From Planococcus sp. CPCC 101016 (GTDB taxonomy: Bacteria > Bacillota > Bacilli > Bacillales_A > Planococcaceae): a DNA stretch of 64,000 nt. The notes beneath the pieces are model-generated. The model was not told the origin of the DNA. It was given only the letters and a program-made list of their open reading frames with translations, and did not search any database. The stretch is from assembly GCF_007859295.1 (NCBI RefSeq), contig NZ_VOHB01000002.1:1-64000 (forward strand). Reading direction: 5' to 3'. The translations under genes were made by a program, and so were the position numbers. Shown piece by piece: positions 12,026 to 22,056 of the stretch (position 1 is the stretch's first letter; each line of letters opens with the position of its first letter).

Positions 12026-12771
12026 AACAGATTACGCAGACGGGTACAACTGTTGAAAACGCGATATCTGAAGCATTAGAAAAACTCCAAGTTAAACGTG
12101 AAGAAACCCACATCAAGATCATTCAGGAAGAGAAAAAAGGTTTTTTCGGTTTTGGGGCCAAAAAAGCAGAAGTTGAAGTTACTGTAATTGAAAAAACACC
12201 GCTTCCTGAAAAAGAAAAAACGGATAAAACAGCTGAGACAGCTGCTGAAATCAAGGAAACATCTCAAATGCTCCCTGAAAAAGAGGGAGAAGAGGAAGAA
12301 ATTCCTGCAGTCTCGAATGAACAAGCGATTCAAGAAACAAAAAATTACATTCAATCGATTGCCAAAGGCATGAAAATTGAAGATTTGTCGATTACCCATG
12401 AGCAACGCGGCAAAAAAGTGGATTTTTACTTGGAAAGCGAAAAAGTAGCCATGCTGATCGGCAAACGGGGACAGACTTTGAATTCTCTTCAGCAATTGGC
12501 CCAGCTTGTCGCCAATAAATACTCGAATCAATTCATGATGGTTCAATTGGACGCTGAAAATTACCGGGAACGCCGCCAGGAAACATTAGAGCAATTGGCA
12601 GACCGGATGGCGGACAAAGCGATTCGGACCGGTGGACGGGTTCAATTCGAACCAATGCCGTCATACGAGCGAAAGGTCATCCATCAGGCTTTATCAAGAC
12701 GTTTGGACATTGATACGTATTCCGAAGGGAAAGATCCCAACCGCTATCTTGTCATTGAACCGCATAAATAA
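12022..12771 (+). CDS. jag: RNA-binding protein Jag/KhpB (Jag-N, KH, R3H)
   Basis: Cytoplasmic RNA-binding protein, partner of KhpA in Gram-positives and linked to cell elongation and division. It starts with a Jag-N domain (about 1-55), followed by a lysine/glutamate-rich linker (about 60-105). A KH domain carries the loop IGKRGQTLN near 148-156. A C-terminal R3H domain ends AEGKDPNRYLVIEP, with R-x3-H around QALSRRL. It starts inside the yidC stop, so the two are coupled. Known B. subtilis name: jag (spoIIIJ-associated). Confidence 0.93.
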   Translation: MKQITQTGTTVENAISEALEKLQVKREETHIKIIQEEKKGFFGFGAKKAEVEVTVIEKTPLPEKEKTDKTAETAAEIKETSQMLPEKEGEEEEIPAVSNEQAIQETKNYIQSIAKGMKIEDLSITHEQRGKKVDFYLESEKVAMLIGKRGQTLNSLQQLAQLVANKYSNQFMMVQLDAENYRERRQETLEQLADRMADKAIRTGGRVQFEPMPSYERKVIHQALSRRLDIDTYSEGKDPNRYLVIEPHK

Positions 12772-12776
12772 TTGAA

Positions 12777-12804
12777 AGTCCGCCAATATGGCGGGCTTTT
12801 TTTG
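12777..12804 (+). terminator. Terminator of rnpA-yidC-jag
   Basis: GTCCGCC, AATAT loop, GGCGGGC, followed by TTTTTTT, 6 bases after the jag stop. Confidence 0.9.
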
Positions 12805-12904
12805 TGCCCAATTGATGAAATTTAGGAAAATGAAGCACTGTGTCTTTTGATTTCGGATGCTTTATGCTATTGTAGTATGTTAGAAAGCCATGTGCATTTA
12901 CTGG

Positions 12905-13001
12905 TTGTCCACATGTGGACAACTTTTTTAAAGCGAAAATTAAAGTTATGAACATATATTTTGGTCATCAGGCTGCCGCGCTGTTTTGTTTGTTATCCAC
13001 A
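12905..13001. promoter_or_regulatory. DnaA-box cluster upstream of mnmE
   Basis: A perfect 18-base palindrome TTGTCCACATGTGGACAA (12905-12922) is formed by two back-to-back one-mismatch DnaA boxes, and a perfect box TTATCCACA follows at 12993-13001. In B. subtilis, DnaA binds a cluster near mnmE (thdF); this looks like the equivalent. The 323-base gap between jag and mnmE otherwise holds only the jag terminator and presumably the mnmE promoter. Confidence 0.6.
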
Positions 13002-13094
13002 GAGCTGCGCTGCCGCTTTTCAATTGGCTGGCTGTATCGGAATGCTCCTCTCAGGACATAAGCCGATGCCGCTTGTCTTAAGAGGAGGAACATC

Positions 13095-14480
13095 ATGGAA
13101 TTCGACACAATCGCAGCCATATCGACACCGAGCGGAGAGGGAGCAATTGCAATTGTCCGTTTGAGCGGTCCAGAAGCTGTAAACATTGCGGACAAGCTGT
13201 TTCGGGCTCCCAGCAAGAAAGCATTGGCTTCTCAAGCGACCCATACTATCCATTACGGACACTTAGAAGATCCCGCAACAGAGGAAGTAGTGGAAGAAGT
13301 CATGGTATCACTCATGAAAGCTCCTAAAACATTCACCCGTGAAGATGTAATTGAAATTAATTGCCATGGTGGCATTGTTTCAGTCAATCGGGTGCTTGAA
13401 TTGGCATTGCGTGTAGGAGCAAGACTCGCAGAGCCAGGTGAGTTCACCAAACGGGCATTTTTAAATGGCCGCATCGATCTGTCTCAGGCAGAAGCAGTTA
13501 TGGATTTGATTCGTGCGAAGACGGACCGTGCTATGGATGTTGCACTCAACCAGATGGAAGGGCGCCTGTCGAAGCTGATCGGTACGCTGCGCCAAGCCCT
13601 TCTGGAATCGATTGCCCAGATGGAAGTGAATATTGATTATCCGGAATATGATGATGTGGAAGAAATGACACGTCCGATTATGCTGGAAAAAGCAAAATGG
13701 GTCCGTTTGGAAATCAATAAATTGCTGCAGACATCTTCGCAAGGAAAAATCTTGAGAGAAGGGCTTTCAACCGTCATTCTGGGACGCCCAAATGTCGGAA
13801 AATCTTCTCTATTGAATAGCCTTGTGCAGGAAAATAAAGCCATTGTCACAGAAATAGCGGGAACAACCCGTGATATAATAGAAGAATACGTAAATGTCCG
13901 CGGTGTACCGCTGCGTTTGGTCGATACAGCAGGCATCCGGGAAACCGAAGATATTGTCGAGCGGATCGGCGTTGAACGTTCGCGGAAAGTTTTAAAGGAA
14001 GCCGATTTAATTCTTTACGTTTTAAACTATGCAGAAGCGTTGACTCCGGAAGACGAGCTGTTGTTTGAAACGGTCAAGGACATGGACTATATTGTGGTTA
14101 TTAATAAAACCGATTTGCCGCAAAAAATCGATCTGGAACAAGTACAGAAGTTGGCAGGCGATAAGCTGCTGGTGACGACTTCCTTGATTGAGGAAGAAGG
14201 CATCGATCAGCTTGAAGAAGCTATAGCCGACCTGTTTTTCCAAGGAGAAATCGAAGCAGGGGACATGACCTATGTATCCAATGTGCGCCACATCGCATTG
14301 TTGCACCAGGCACATCAAACCATCTCAGACGCCATTGAAGCAGCTGAAATGGAAGTTCCCGTAGATATGATTCAAATTGATGTCACCCGAACATGGGAAA
14401 TTCTTGGTGAAATTATTGGAGATACCGCAGATGACGGACTTCTGAACCAATTGTTCTCTCAGTTCTGTCTAGGGAAATAA
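13095..14480 (+). CDS. mnmE: tRNA modification GTPase MnmE
   Basis: With MnmG makes the cmnm5/nm5 modification of U34 in tRNAs. It has an N-terminal tetrahydrofolate-binding domain (about 1-120), a helical region, and a Ras-like G domain with [10 protein letters not shown] (about 231-240), DTAGIRET and NKTDLP. The C-terminal FCLGK supplies the conserved Cys. 461 aa, normal. Start ATG behind AGAGGAGG. It is 22 bases from mnmG. Confidence 0.98.
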   Translation: MEFDTIAAISTPSGEGAIAIVRLSGPEAVNIADKLFRAPSKKALASQATHTIHYGHLEDPATEEVVEEVMVSLMKAPKTFTREDVIEINCHGGIVSVNRVLELALRVGARLAEPGEFTKRAFLNGRIDLSQAEAVMDLIRAKTDRAMDVALNQMEGRLSKLIGTLRQALLESIAQMEVNIDYPEYDDVEEMTRPIMLEKAKWVRLEINKLLQTSSQGKILREGLSTVILGRPNVGKSSLLNSLVQENKAIVTEIAGTTRDIIEEYVNVRGVPLRLVDTAGIRETEDIVERIGVERSRKVLKEADLILYVLNYAEALTPEDELLFETVKDMDYIVVINKTDLPQKIDLEQVQKLAGDKLLVTTSLIEEEGIDQLEEAIADLFFQGEIEAGDMTYVSNVRHIALLHQAHQTISDAIEAAEMEVPVDMIQIDVTRTWEILGEIIGDTADDGLLNQLFSQFCLGK

Positions 14481-14502
14481 AACTCGAAGGGAATGAACGA
14501 AC

Positions 14503-16392
14503 ATGCCACAATACGAAGCAGGCACGTTCGATGTCATCGTTGTAGGAGCAGGGCATGCAGGAGCGGAAGCCGCTCTTGCCTCTGCACGGATGGGCGCTAA
14601 AACGCTTGTTTTGACGATGAATCTGGATATGATCGCGTTCATGCCATGCAACCCATCAATTGGTGGGCCAGCGAAAGGCATTGTTGTACGGGAAATTGAC
14701 GCACTTGGCGGAGCCATGGGCCGCGTTATCGATAAAACACACATTCAAATGAGAATGTTGAATACAGCTAAAGGACCAGCTGTTCGCGCGTTGCGTGCAC
14801 AAGCTGACAAAGTGCTTTATCAGCAGGAAATGAAACGCCTGATGGAAGAGGAGCCGAATTTGACTTTGCATCAGGGAATCGCTGAAGAATTGGTTGTCGA
14901 AGACGGTAAAATTCAGGGATTAATCACACAGGTAGGGGGCATCTACCGGGCGAACTCCGTGGTCATCACCACTGGAACATTCCTGCGTGGTGAAGTCATT
15001 ATTGGAGATCTGCGCTATTCAAGCGGGCCAAATAACCAGCAGCCTTCCATTAAACTGGCTGAAAACCTGGAGAAACTCGGTTTTGAAACGGTTCGTTTTA
15101 AAACAGGGACGCCTCCGCGTGTCAATAGCAACAGCATCGACTACAGCAAAACCGAAATTCAGCCCGGCGACGACGTACCGCGTGCTTTCGGCCATGAAAC
15201 CACAGAATACATCACCGACCAGTTGCCATGCTGGCTCACTTATACCAATGAACAGACGCATCAGATTATAGATGACAATCTTCATTTGTCACCCATGTAT
15301 TCCGGTATGATTAAAGGAACAGGTCCGCGCTACTGTCCATCTATTGAAGATAAAGTAGTTCGGTTCAACGACAAACCGCGTCATCAGATTTTCTTGGAGC
15401 CGGAAGGCCGAAATACGCGTGAGGTTTACGTACAAGGCCTTTCGACAAGTTTGCCTGAACATGTGCAGCGGAAGCTCTTAGAATCGATTCCAGGGCTTGA
15501 GAAGGCTGAAATGATGCGTGCTGGCTATGCCATCGAATATGATGCTATTGTTCCGACGCAATTATGGCCGACTTTGGAATCGAAACAGATTGAAAACCTT
15601 TATACTGCCGGACAAATCAATGGAACATCTGGTTACGAGGAAGCAGCAGGGCAAGGGCTGATGGCTGGAATCAACGCAGCAGCGAAAGTGCTGGGCAAAG
15701 AAGAAGTCATTCTAAGTCGTTCTGATGCCTATATTGGCGTATTGATCGATGATTTGGTAACAAAAGGAACCAATGAACCTTATCGTCTATTGACTTCCCG
15801 TGCGGAATACCGCTTATTGCTGCGCCATGATAATGCAGATATGCGTTTGACTGAATTGGCTTATTCAATCGGTATGATCAAGGAAGAGCGATATGTGAAG
15901 TTCCTTGCGAAAAAAGAACGCATTGAAGAAGAAATTAAGCGCTTAAGAGGCATTATGATCAAGCCGAATGAAATTACCCAGCAAGTGATCCGTGACGCAG
16001 GCGGTAGTGAACTAAAGGACGGCATTCGCGGAGCGGATTTACTAAAGCGTCCTGAAATGACTTACGATATGATTTCACAACTGACAACTTCTACGGTAGA
16101 TCTGGAAGGTGAAGTAAAAGAGCAAGTCGAGATCCACATCAAATACGAAGGTTATATCGAAAAATCATTGCAGCAAGTAGATAAACTTAAAAAAATGGAA
16201 AACAAAAAAATTCCGGACAATATTGATTACCATGCAATTTCAGGAATTGCGACTGAAGCTCGCGGCAAACTTGCGGAAGTTCGTCCGCTTTCCATCGCAC
16301 AGGCTTCCCGCATCTCTGGCGTAAATCCGGCTGACATATCCATCTTATTGGTGTATATTGAACAAGGAAAGATCGCAAAAGTTTCTGTATAA
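14503..16392 (+). CDS. mnmG: tRNA uridine-5-carboxymethylaminomethyl modification enzyme MnmG (GidA)
   Basis: FAD- and NADH-binding partner of MnmE. It has the dinucleotide fold [14 protein letters not shown] at 11-24, the GidA signature [11 protein letters not shown] region near 49-58, and the second signature [17 protein letters not shown] near 370. The 629-aa length is the usual full-length (long) form. Confidence 0.98.
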   Translation: MPQYEAGTFDVIVVGAGHAGAEAALASARMGAKTLVLTMNLDMIAFMPCNPSIGGPAKGIVVREIDALGGAMGRVIDKTHIQMRMLNTAKGPAVRALRAQADKVLYQQEMKRLMEEEPNLTLHQGIAEELVVEDGKIQGLITQVGGIYRANSVVITTGTFLRGEVIIGDLRYSSGPNNQQPSIKLAENLEKLGFETVRFKTGTPPRVNSNSIDYSKTEIQPGDDVPRAFGHETTEYITDQLPCWLTYTNEQTHQIIDDNLHLSPMYSGMIKGTGPRYCPSIEDKVVRFNDKPRHQIFLEPEGRNTREVYVQGLSTSLPEHVQRKLLESIPGLEKAEMMRAGYAIEYDAIVPTQLWPTLESKQIENLYTAGQINGTSGYEEAAGQGLMAGINAAAKVLGKEEVILSRSDAYIGVLIDDLVTKGTNEPYRLLTSRAEYRLLLRHDNADMRLTELAYSIGMIKEERYVKFLAKKERIEEEIKRLRGIMIKPNEITQQVIRDAGGSELKDGIRGADLLKRPEMTYDMISQLTTSTVDLEGEVKEQVEIHIKYEGYIEKSLQQVDKLKKMENKKIPDNIDYHAISGIATEARGKLAEVRPLSIAQASRISGVNPADISILLVYIEQGKIAKVSV

Positions 16393-16556
16393 ACTTGGAG
16401 GCGTTGAATCCGGAGGATATTTGATGCGGAAGCGCCTGTCTCATAATAGAACAACTGTTTACACAAAAGGCATAAGCTAGACAACAGAATGGGCTGGCTC
16501 ACACCAGTCCATTTACTTTTTACATAAAAAATCATAAAGAGAGGGAGGAAGACAGC

Positions 16557-17270
16557 TTGAATGAACAACAGTTTAAAGATGCCCTCCATGAAAAAGGGAT
16601 CCTCTTAAGTGAAGAACAACTCGAACAATTTCGAATTTATTACAAGGAATTGGTTGAATGGAACAACAAAATGAATCTTACGGCAATTACAGAACAGCCA
16701 GCTGTTTATTTAAAACATTTCTATGATTCTATTACTGCTGCATTTTATTTAGACTTTACAAAATCCATGAAGCTTTGTGACGTCGGTGCCGGTGCAGGAT
16801 TCCCCAGTATCCCACTAAAAATTTGTTTCCCCCATATTGAAGTGACGATTGTGGATTCATTGAATAAACGCATTCAATTCCTGGAGCACTTAAGTGGAAA
16901 GCTTGGGCTAAACAAAGTGCAATTTGTTCATTCAAGAGCAGAGGATTTTGGACAATCCCTCCACCGAGAAAGTTACGACCTAGTAACAGCGCGTGCCGTT
17001 GCCAGACTGTCAGTATTGGCCGAATTATGTGTCCCACTTGTTATAAAAGGGGGAGTTTTTGCTGCGATGAAAGCTGCTTCAGCTTCAGATGAATTGGAAG
17101 ACGCAGAAAAAGCATTGCAGAAGCTTGGAGTGAAGATCGAAGCCGTTCATTCTTTCCTACTGCCAATAGAAGAAAGCGAACGCTATATCCAGGTCTTTAA
17201 AAAATTCAAAGAAACACCAAAGAAATATCCACGGAAAGCTGGAGTTCCTAACAAGTCGCCAATTTCTTAA
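16557..17270 (+). CDS. rsmG: 16S rRNA (guanine527-N7)-methyltransferase RsmG
   Basis: SAM-dependent Rossmann methyltransferase (GidB). The SAM-binding segment [15 protein letters not shown] lies at about 75-89, and the catalytic-face motif VTARAVARL near 143. 237 aa. The start is TTG at 16557, well placed after GAGGGAGGAAG; the only nearby ATG is out of frame. Loss of this enzyme gives low-level streptomycin resistance in relatives, and here it is intact. Confidence 0.96.
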   Translation: MNEQQFKDALHEKGILLSEEQLEQFRIYYKELVEWNNKMNLTAITEQPAVYLKHFYDSITAAFYLDFTKSMKLCDVGAGAGFPSIPLKICFPHIEVTIVDSLNKRIQFLEHLSGKLGLNKVQFVHSRAEDFGQSLHRESYDLVTARAVARLSVLAELCVPLVIKGGVFAAMKAASASDELEDAEKALQKLGVKIEAVHSFLLPIEESERYIQVFKKFKETPKKYPRKAGVPNKSPIS

Positions 17271-17286
17271 TGTTCCACGTGAAACA
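17271..17286. promoter_or_regulatory. parS centromere site (rsmG-noc)
   Basis: TGTTCCACGTGAAACA, one base from the palindromic consensus TGTTTCACGTGAAACA and identical to a known B. subtilis parS variant. It starts immediately after the rsmG stop. ParB (gene at 19134) nucleates here. Confidence 0.92.
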
Positions 17287-17351
17287 TTATACTGCCAAGG
17301 AATAGACGTGATAAAGATTCAGCAGCTAAGTGAGCTTGTAAAAGGTGGTGC

Positions 17352-18224
17352 TTGAGGATGAAAAGTCCTTTTTCTCGTTTCTTCGGAGGCGGAGATAAAG
17401 CAAATGAGACAGCGAAGAAAGGAGCGGCAGAACACAAAACTTCAGAAGAAGTTATGCAATTGCCGCTCGACAAAATACATGCCAATAAATATCAGCCGAG
17501 AACTGTGTTTGATGAGGAGAAGATTGAAGAATTAGCTAGGACAATTCATGTTCATGGAGTAATTCAACCGATTGTGGTCAGAAAATCCGACACTGAAGGG
17601 GAATATGAAATTATTGCTGGAGAACGGCGTTTCCGTGCAATGAAATCACTCGACTGGACAGAAGTGCCTGCAATCATTCGGAACTTGAGCGATAAGGAAA
17701 CAGCGTCTATTGCCCTGATTGAAAATCTTCAGCGAGAAGAACTTACTTCAATCGAAGAGGCTCATGCTTACCAAAATTTGCTGGAAATACAAGAGATTAC
17801 ACAGGAAGCATTGGCACAACGTCTTGGCAAAGGGCAGTCTACGGTGGCCAACAAGCTGCGGCTGCTGAAATTGCCGGAAGAAATTCAAATGGCTTTACTG
17901 AATAGGCAGCTGACGGAACGTCATGCCAGAGCTCTTTTACAGGTGAAGAATACGGAGTTGCAGAAAAAACTATTCGATGAAACTCTTGAAGAAAACTTAA
18001 ACGTAAAGCAGCTGGAAATGAAAGTCAGCAAGTTACTGTCCGATGAACCGAAAAAAACAAAAGCGCGCAGAAAAGCAGTCAGCCGAGATATGCGGATTGC
18101 TATGAACACCATTAAAGAATCTTTAAATATGGTCTCTAAAAGCGGTATTGATTTGACCACTGAGGAAGAGGAACACGAAGAGTATTATCAAATTACAGTA
18201 AAAATCCCAAAAAAGAAATCGTAA
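17352..18224 (+). CDS. noc: Nucleoid occlusion protein Noc
   Basis: ParB-family CTP-binding DNA-binding protein that blocks Z-ring assembly over the chromosome. The N-terminal amphipathic membrane-targeting segment ([11 protein letters not shown]) is typical of Noc and absent from ParB. The ParB/Srx domain has [11 protein letters not shown] (about 93-103), then [14 protein letters not shown], and a helix-turn-helix [19 protein letters not shown] near 156-174. 290 aa. The ATG at 17358 (MKSPFS) is an equally likely start. It lies between rsmG and parA as in Bacillus. Confidence 0.93.
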   Translation: MRMKSPFSRFFGGGDKANETAKKGAAEHKTSEEVMQLPLDKIHANKYQPRTVFDEEKIEELARTIHVHGVIQPIVVRKSDTEGEYEIIAGERRFRAMKSLDWTEVPAIIRNLSDKETASIALIENLQREELTSIEEAHAYQNLLEIQEITQEALAQRLGKGQSTVANKLRLLKLPEEIQMALLNRQLTERHARALLQVKNTELQKKLFDETLEENLNVKQLEMKVSKLLSDEPKKTKARRKAVSRDMRIAMNTIKESLNMVSKSGIDLTTEEEEHEEYYQITVKIPKKKS

Positions 18225-18227
18225 AGC

Positions 18228-18256
18228 GCTCTTTCCGTATGGAAAGAGCTTTTTTA
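18228..18256 (+). terminator. Terminator of noc
   Basis: GCTCTTTCC, GTAT loop, GGAAAGAGC, TTTTTT, directly after the noc stop. Confidence 0.92.
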
Positions 18257-18379
18257 ATAGCATTGTCATCGTATTGTTGAAAAATTTTGATACAATAAGA
18301 AAATGGAAGCCTAATAAAATAGCTAAAATAAAGGTTCCGCAGTAAAATGAAGAGAGTATTAAAGAAAGTTGGTGCAAGT

Positions 18380-19141
18380 GTGGGTAGAACTATTGCGATC
18401 GCCAATCAAAAGGGCGGCGTAGGAAAAACAACGTCTTCAGTGAACTTGAGTGCCTGCCTTGCTTATTTGGGCAAAAAAGTTCTTTTAATAGATATAGATC
18501 CTCAAGGAAACGCCACCAGTGGGGTAGGTGTAAACAAAGGGGATGTCGATCAATGCATCTACGAAGTTCTGATTGATGATGTAGATGTAAAGAGTACGAT
18601 AATGGAAACAAAAGTAGAGAACCTGCATGTGGTTCCCGCTACAATTTCTCTTGCAGGTGCTGAAATTGAATTGGTCTCAACTATTTCAAGAGAAGCCCGT
18701 CTGAAAAACGCCTTAGAAGAAGTCAAAGATATGTACGATTACATAATCATTGATTGTCCGCCGTCTTTGGGATTGTTGACCTTGAATTCATTGACCGCTT
18801 CTGATGCGATCATTATTCCGGTGCAATGCGAGTACTATGCGTTAGAAGGACTAAGTCAATTATTAAGTACTATTCGCTTAGTGCAAAAGCATTTAAATCA
18901 TGATTTAATGATTGATGGTGTGTTATTGACAATGCTGGATGCACGGACCAACCTGGGAATCCAAGTGATTGAAGAAGTGAAAAAGTACTTCCAGGACAAA
19001 GTCTATAAAACAATCATTCCAAGAAACGTAAGATTGAGCGAAGCACCGAGCCACGGAGAGCCAATTATTATCTATGATCCAAAATCCAGAGGCGCAGAAG
19101 TGTATTTAGAATTGGCGAAGGAAGTGATTCATAATGGCTAA
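18380..19141 (+). CDS. parA: Chromosome partitioning ATPase ParA/Soj
   Basis: Walker-type ATPase that works with ParB on origin segregation and modulates DnaA. Deviant Walker A KGGVGKTT (11-18), DIDPQGNAT switch, and CPPSLGLLT. The frame is open to an ATG at 18347, but family members begin (M)G-x-IAI-NQKGG, which matches the GTG at 18380; the upstream ATG has only a weak ribosome-binding site. It overlaps parB by 8 bases. In B. subtilis the gene is named soj. Confidence 0.95.
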   Translation: MGRTIAIANQKGGVGKTTSSVNLSACLAYLGKKVLLIDIDPQGNATSGVGVNKGDVDQCIYEVLIDDVDVKSTIMETKVENLHVVPATISLAGAEIELVSTISREARLKNALEEVKDMYDYIIIDCPPSLGLLTLNSLTASDAIIIPVQCEYYALEGLSQLLSTIRLVQKHLNHDLMIDGVLLTMLDARTNLGIQVIEEVKKYFQDKVYKTIIPRNVRLSEAPSHGEPIIIYDPKSRGAEVYLELAKEVIHNG

Positions 19142-19967
19142 AGGATTGGGAAAAGGCATTAATGCATTGTTTCCAGGTGAAACAATCAATGAAGCAGACA
19201 AAGTAAACCAAATTAGCGTTGGTGAAATTCGGACGAATCCGTATCAACCACGCAAAATTTTTGATCAGGCTGCTTTAGAAGAATTGGCGGAATCCATAAA
19301 AGAACACGGGATTTTACAACCGATCGTCATCAGAAAAGCTGGCGAAAAATATGAATTAGTCGTAGGGGAACGCCGTTTCCGTGCTGCTAAACTAATAAAA
19401 TTAAAAGAAGTTCCAGCCATTATTAAAGAGCTGACAGATCAGCAAATGATGGAACTTGCTATATTAGAAAATCTTCAACGTGAAGATTTAACGCCGATTG
19501 AAGAAGCGGAAGCCTATCAGAAATTAATGGAAGCTCTGAACTTAACACAAGAGCAACTGGCATTTCGTCTAGGTAAAAGCCGTCCCCATATAGCCAATCA
19601 TGTACGCCTCTTAGCATTGCCTGAAAATGTACGCAAACTTATTTCTGATAAGGAATTATCCATGGGTCATGGCCGTACGCTTTTGGGATTGAGAAGTAAA
19701 AAACTTATTCCAGAAACAGCTGAAAAAGTGGTCAAGGAAAACTTAAATGTACGTCAATTGGAGAATTTGGTGCAGCGTTTAAATGAAGATGTTCCACGTG
19801 AAACAATTGAGAAAAAGAAAGATATTTTTATAGAAGAAAAACAATCGGAACTTAGAGAGCGTTTCGGTACGAAAGTTCAAATTAAGAAAAACAAGAACAA
19901 AGGCAAGATAGAAATCGAGTTTTTCTCGGAAGATGATTTGGAACGGATTTTAGAGTTGTTAAGCTGA
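19134..19967 (+). CDS. parB: Chromosome partitioning protein ParB/Spo0J
   Basis: CTP-dependent DNA clamp that loads at parS and recruits SMC. It starts MAKGLGKGINALFPGE, the classic ParB N terminus. It has the CTP-binding GERRFRAAKL motif near 84-93, ENLQREDLTPIEEAEAY, and an HTH LAFRLGKSRPHIANHVRLL near 142-160. The C-terminal dimerisation domain ends LERILELLS. The gene itself contains a parS site (19790-19805). Confidence 0.97.
   Translation: MAKGLGKGINALFPGETINEADKVNQISVGEIRTNPYQPRKIFDQAALEELAESIKEHGILQPIVIRKAGEKYELVVGERRFRAAKLIKLKEVPAIIKELTDQQMMELAILENLQREDLTPIEEAEAYQKLMEALNLTQEQLAFRLGKSRPHIANHVRLLALPENVRKLISDKELSMGHGRTLLGLRSKKLIPETAEKVVKENLNVRQLENLVQRLNEDVPRETIEKKKDIFIEEKQSELRERFGTKVQIKKNKNKGKIEIEFFSEDDLERILELLS
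19790..19805. promoter_or_regulatory. parS site inside parB
   Basis: TGTTCCACGTGAAACA, the same 16-mer as at 17271. B. subtilis also has a parS inside spo0J. The codons encode D-V-P-R-E-T, so the site is embedded in coding sequence. Confidence 0.93.
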
Positions 19968-19972
19968 CATGT

Positions 19973-20009
19973 GCCTATTTCCCGAAAAGGGGAAATAGGT
20001 TCTGTTTTT
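19973..20009 (+). terminator. Terminator of parA-parB
   Basis: CCTATTTCCC, CGAAAA loop, GGGGAAATAGG, TTCTGTTTTT. Confidence 0.88.
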
Positions 20010-20127
20010 GAGGTTTGAAATACTGGCTGTTAAAAAGCTTGAAGGAAATTCGGACACCGCTCTTAAAAGAGGGAGAAGAGGCCTTGCAGTAAATAAGGTG
20101 TATGCAAGGAGAGAGGGGAGAAATGCA

Positions 20128-20841
20128 GTGGTTCTCTTAGGAACGTTAATAAACGCGGTTTTAATTGTAGTGGGAACCATTATAGGAAGAGCTCTTCGTA
20201 ATATTCCAGAAAAAATGAAAGAAACAGTCATGTACGTTATCGGCTTGGCGGTAGTTGTGCTTGGTTTGCAAATGGGTTTTGAAAGCCAGAACTTTGTCAT
20301 TGTCATCATCAGTTTGGTGTTGGGTACAGTGATTGGAGAATGGTCAGATCTAGAAGGCAAGCTGAATGGTTTTGGTCATTGGATTGAACGAATGCTGGGA
20401 GCAAAAGAAAGCAAAGGCAGCATCGCTCAAGGATTTGTAACTGCAACTTTGATATTCGTGATTGGAGCAATGGGGATAATCGGTGCGATGGAAAGCGGGC
20501 TGAGCAATGAGCATGGTGTACTAATATCCAAAGGGATCATTGATGGGTTTACATCAATCGTTTTAGCTTCCACGCTGGGCTTTGGTGTCTTGCTGGCGGC
20601 AATTCCCGTATTCGTTTACCAGGGATTGATTGCTTTATTCGCAACTCAGATTAGCTTGATAATTCCTGCTGTTGCACTGGATATGTTCATTATGGAAATG
20701 AGTGCAACTGGCGGGGTTATGATTGCTGCCATTGGGTTGAATATGATGGGTGTCACGAAAATTAGAGTGGCAAACTTATTGCCGGGTATATTAGTTGTTG
20801 GAATAGTGGTTACCATTATTTATAAATTCAATTTGATGTAA
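20128..20841 (+). CDS. DUF554 family membrane protein (YyaC/YdfK-like position)
   Basis: Integral membrane protein of about 237 residues with seven or so hydrophobic segments; glycine-rich helices such as GTLINAVLIVVGTIIG at the N terminus mark DUF554. No function is established for the family. The frame runs up to a TTG at 20008, but the best start is GTG 20128 behind GAGAGGGGAG, which also gives the family N terminus VVLLGTLIN. Followed by an MscS-type gene after 18 bases. Spore-former genomes carry other genes (yyaC, yyaD) here; they are absent. Confidence 0.85.
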   Translation: MVLLGTLINAVLIVVGTIIGRALRNIPEKMKETVMYVIGLAVVVLGLQMGFESQNFVIVIISLVLGTVIGEWSDLEGKLNGFGHWIERMLGAKESKGSIAQGFVTATLIFVIGAMGIIGAMESGLSNEHGVLISKGIIDGFTSIVLASTLGFGVLLAAIPVFVYQGLIALFATQISLIIPAVALDMFIMEMSATGGVMIAAIGLNMMGVTKIRVANLLPGILVVGIVVTIIYKFNLM

Positions 20842-20859
20842 ATGCAGGAAGGTGAAAGA

Positions 20860-21750
20860 GTGAATGTTGAAAAAATAATACAACAGATTACAGGTGTACT
20901 TTCAGATGAAGCGATGTGGATAGGCTTGATCGTCATTTTTCTGAAAGTTATCTTGATAACAATAGCGGCGGTAGTTTTAGTGAAGGTGTTGCGCGTATTG
21001 ATCCGCAAAACTTTTTCTGTCCGGATCAAAGGCCCCATGCTTTATAACGAACGGCGGCAGCAGACTTTGTCCAAATTATTATCGAATGTAGTGGCTTATG
21101 TCGTTTATTTCATTGCAGGCGTTTCGATCCTGTCGACATTTACAATTGATATTACCGGGTTGATTGCCGGTGCGGGGGTTCTTGGATTGGCGATCGGTTT
21201 CGGTGCGCAAAACTTAGTGCGTGATGTAATTACTGGATTCTTCATTATTTTTGAAGATCAGTTTTCCGTAGGGGATTATGTGCGCATAGGGGCTGCCGAA
21301 GGAACTGTCGAAGAGATCGGTTTGCGCACAACCAAAGTCAAGGCCTGGACCGGAGAGTTGTTTATATTCCCAAACGGTACGATAACGGATGTTGTAAATT
21401 TCTCCATCCACAATTCCATCGCCGTGGTCGATGTTAATATTTCCTATGAATCAGATATTACCAGAGTCGAAAGCTTGATCATGGAGTTTTTGGACAGCCT
21501 GCAGGACCGCTATGAACAAATCATTAAACCAGCGGAATTACTGGGAGTTCAAAATTTAACGACAACCGAAATTGTCATGCGGATTACTGCAGAAACTTTG
21601 CCGATGCAGCATTTTGCTGTAGCCAGAGGAATGCGCCGCGATTTGAAAGATTTTCTGGATCAACGTGGAGTCGAAATTCCTTATCCGCGTATGGTGATGA
21701 TGCAACGCAATCCTGAAGAAGTCACACCACCAAAAACTGCTAAAACTTAA
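20860..21750 (+). CDS. Small-conductance mechanosensitive channel, MscS family
   Basis: About 296 aa with three N-terminal membrane segments. The third, pore-lining one is the glycine/alanine-rich AGAGVLGLAIGFGAQNLVRDVITG (about 102-125), followed by the beta domain FEDQFSVGDYVRIG and an alpha/beta C terminus. It releases osmolytes on hypo-osmotic shock. GTG start at 20860 follows AGGAAGGTG; the upstream ATG at 20842 overlaps that ribosome-binding site. Corresponds in place to B. subtilis yyaF-region mscS homologue (YkuT relative). Confidence 0.92.
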   Translation: MNVEKIIQQITGVLSDEAMWIGLIVIFLKVILITIAAVVLVKVLRVLIRKTFSVRIKGPMLYNERRQQTLSKLLSNVVAYVVYFIAGVSILSTFTIDITGLIAGAGVLGLAIGFGAQNLVRDVITGFFIIFEDQFSVGDYVRIGAAEGTVEEIGLRTTKVKAWTGELFIFPNGTITDVVNFSIHNSIAVVDVNISYESDITRVESLIMEFLDSLQDRYEQIIKPAELLGVQNLTTTEIVMRITAETLPMQHFAVARGMRRDLKDFLDQRGVEIPYPRMVMMQRNPEEVTPPKTAKT

Positions 21751-21767
21751 TAGAAGGAGGCAAACTC

Positions 21768-21968
21768 ATGGAAATGAAGGAGTTTGGACTGAATGATATT
21801 GTTGAAATGAAAAAAGGCCATCCATGCGGGGCCAATGCTTGGAAAATTATCCGCATGGGAGCGGACGTCCGGATAAAATGTGAGGGTTGCCAGCATAGTG
21901 TGATGCTGCCGCGTATGGAATTCAATAAAAAGATGAAAAAGGTATTAGTAAAAGCCGAAGCGGAATGA
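21768..21968 (+). CDS. DUF951 domain-containing protein
   Basis: A 66-residue conserved protein with HPCGANAWKIIRMGAD and a downstream CEGCQHSVMLPR, giving three Cys that may bind metal. It is always found just upstream of ychF in Bacilli (yyzM in B. subtilis); no function is known. Start ATG behind AGAAGGAGG. Confidence 0.93.
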   Translation: MEMKEFGLNDIVEMKKGHPCGANAWKIIRMGADVRIKCEGCQHSVMLPRMEFNKKMKKVLVKAEAE

Positions 21969-22056
21969 AAAATGGACAATTCCAAGTTCTATTCCTATAA
22001 TGGAATGGTTGTGTAAAAAATAATTCGTTTGATATAGAGGAAAGGTTGTGCATCCT

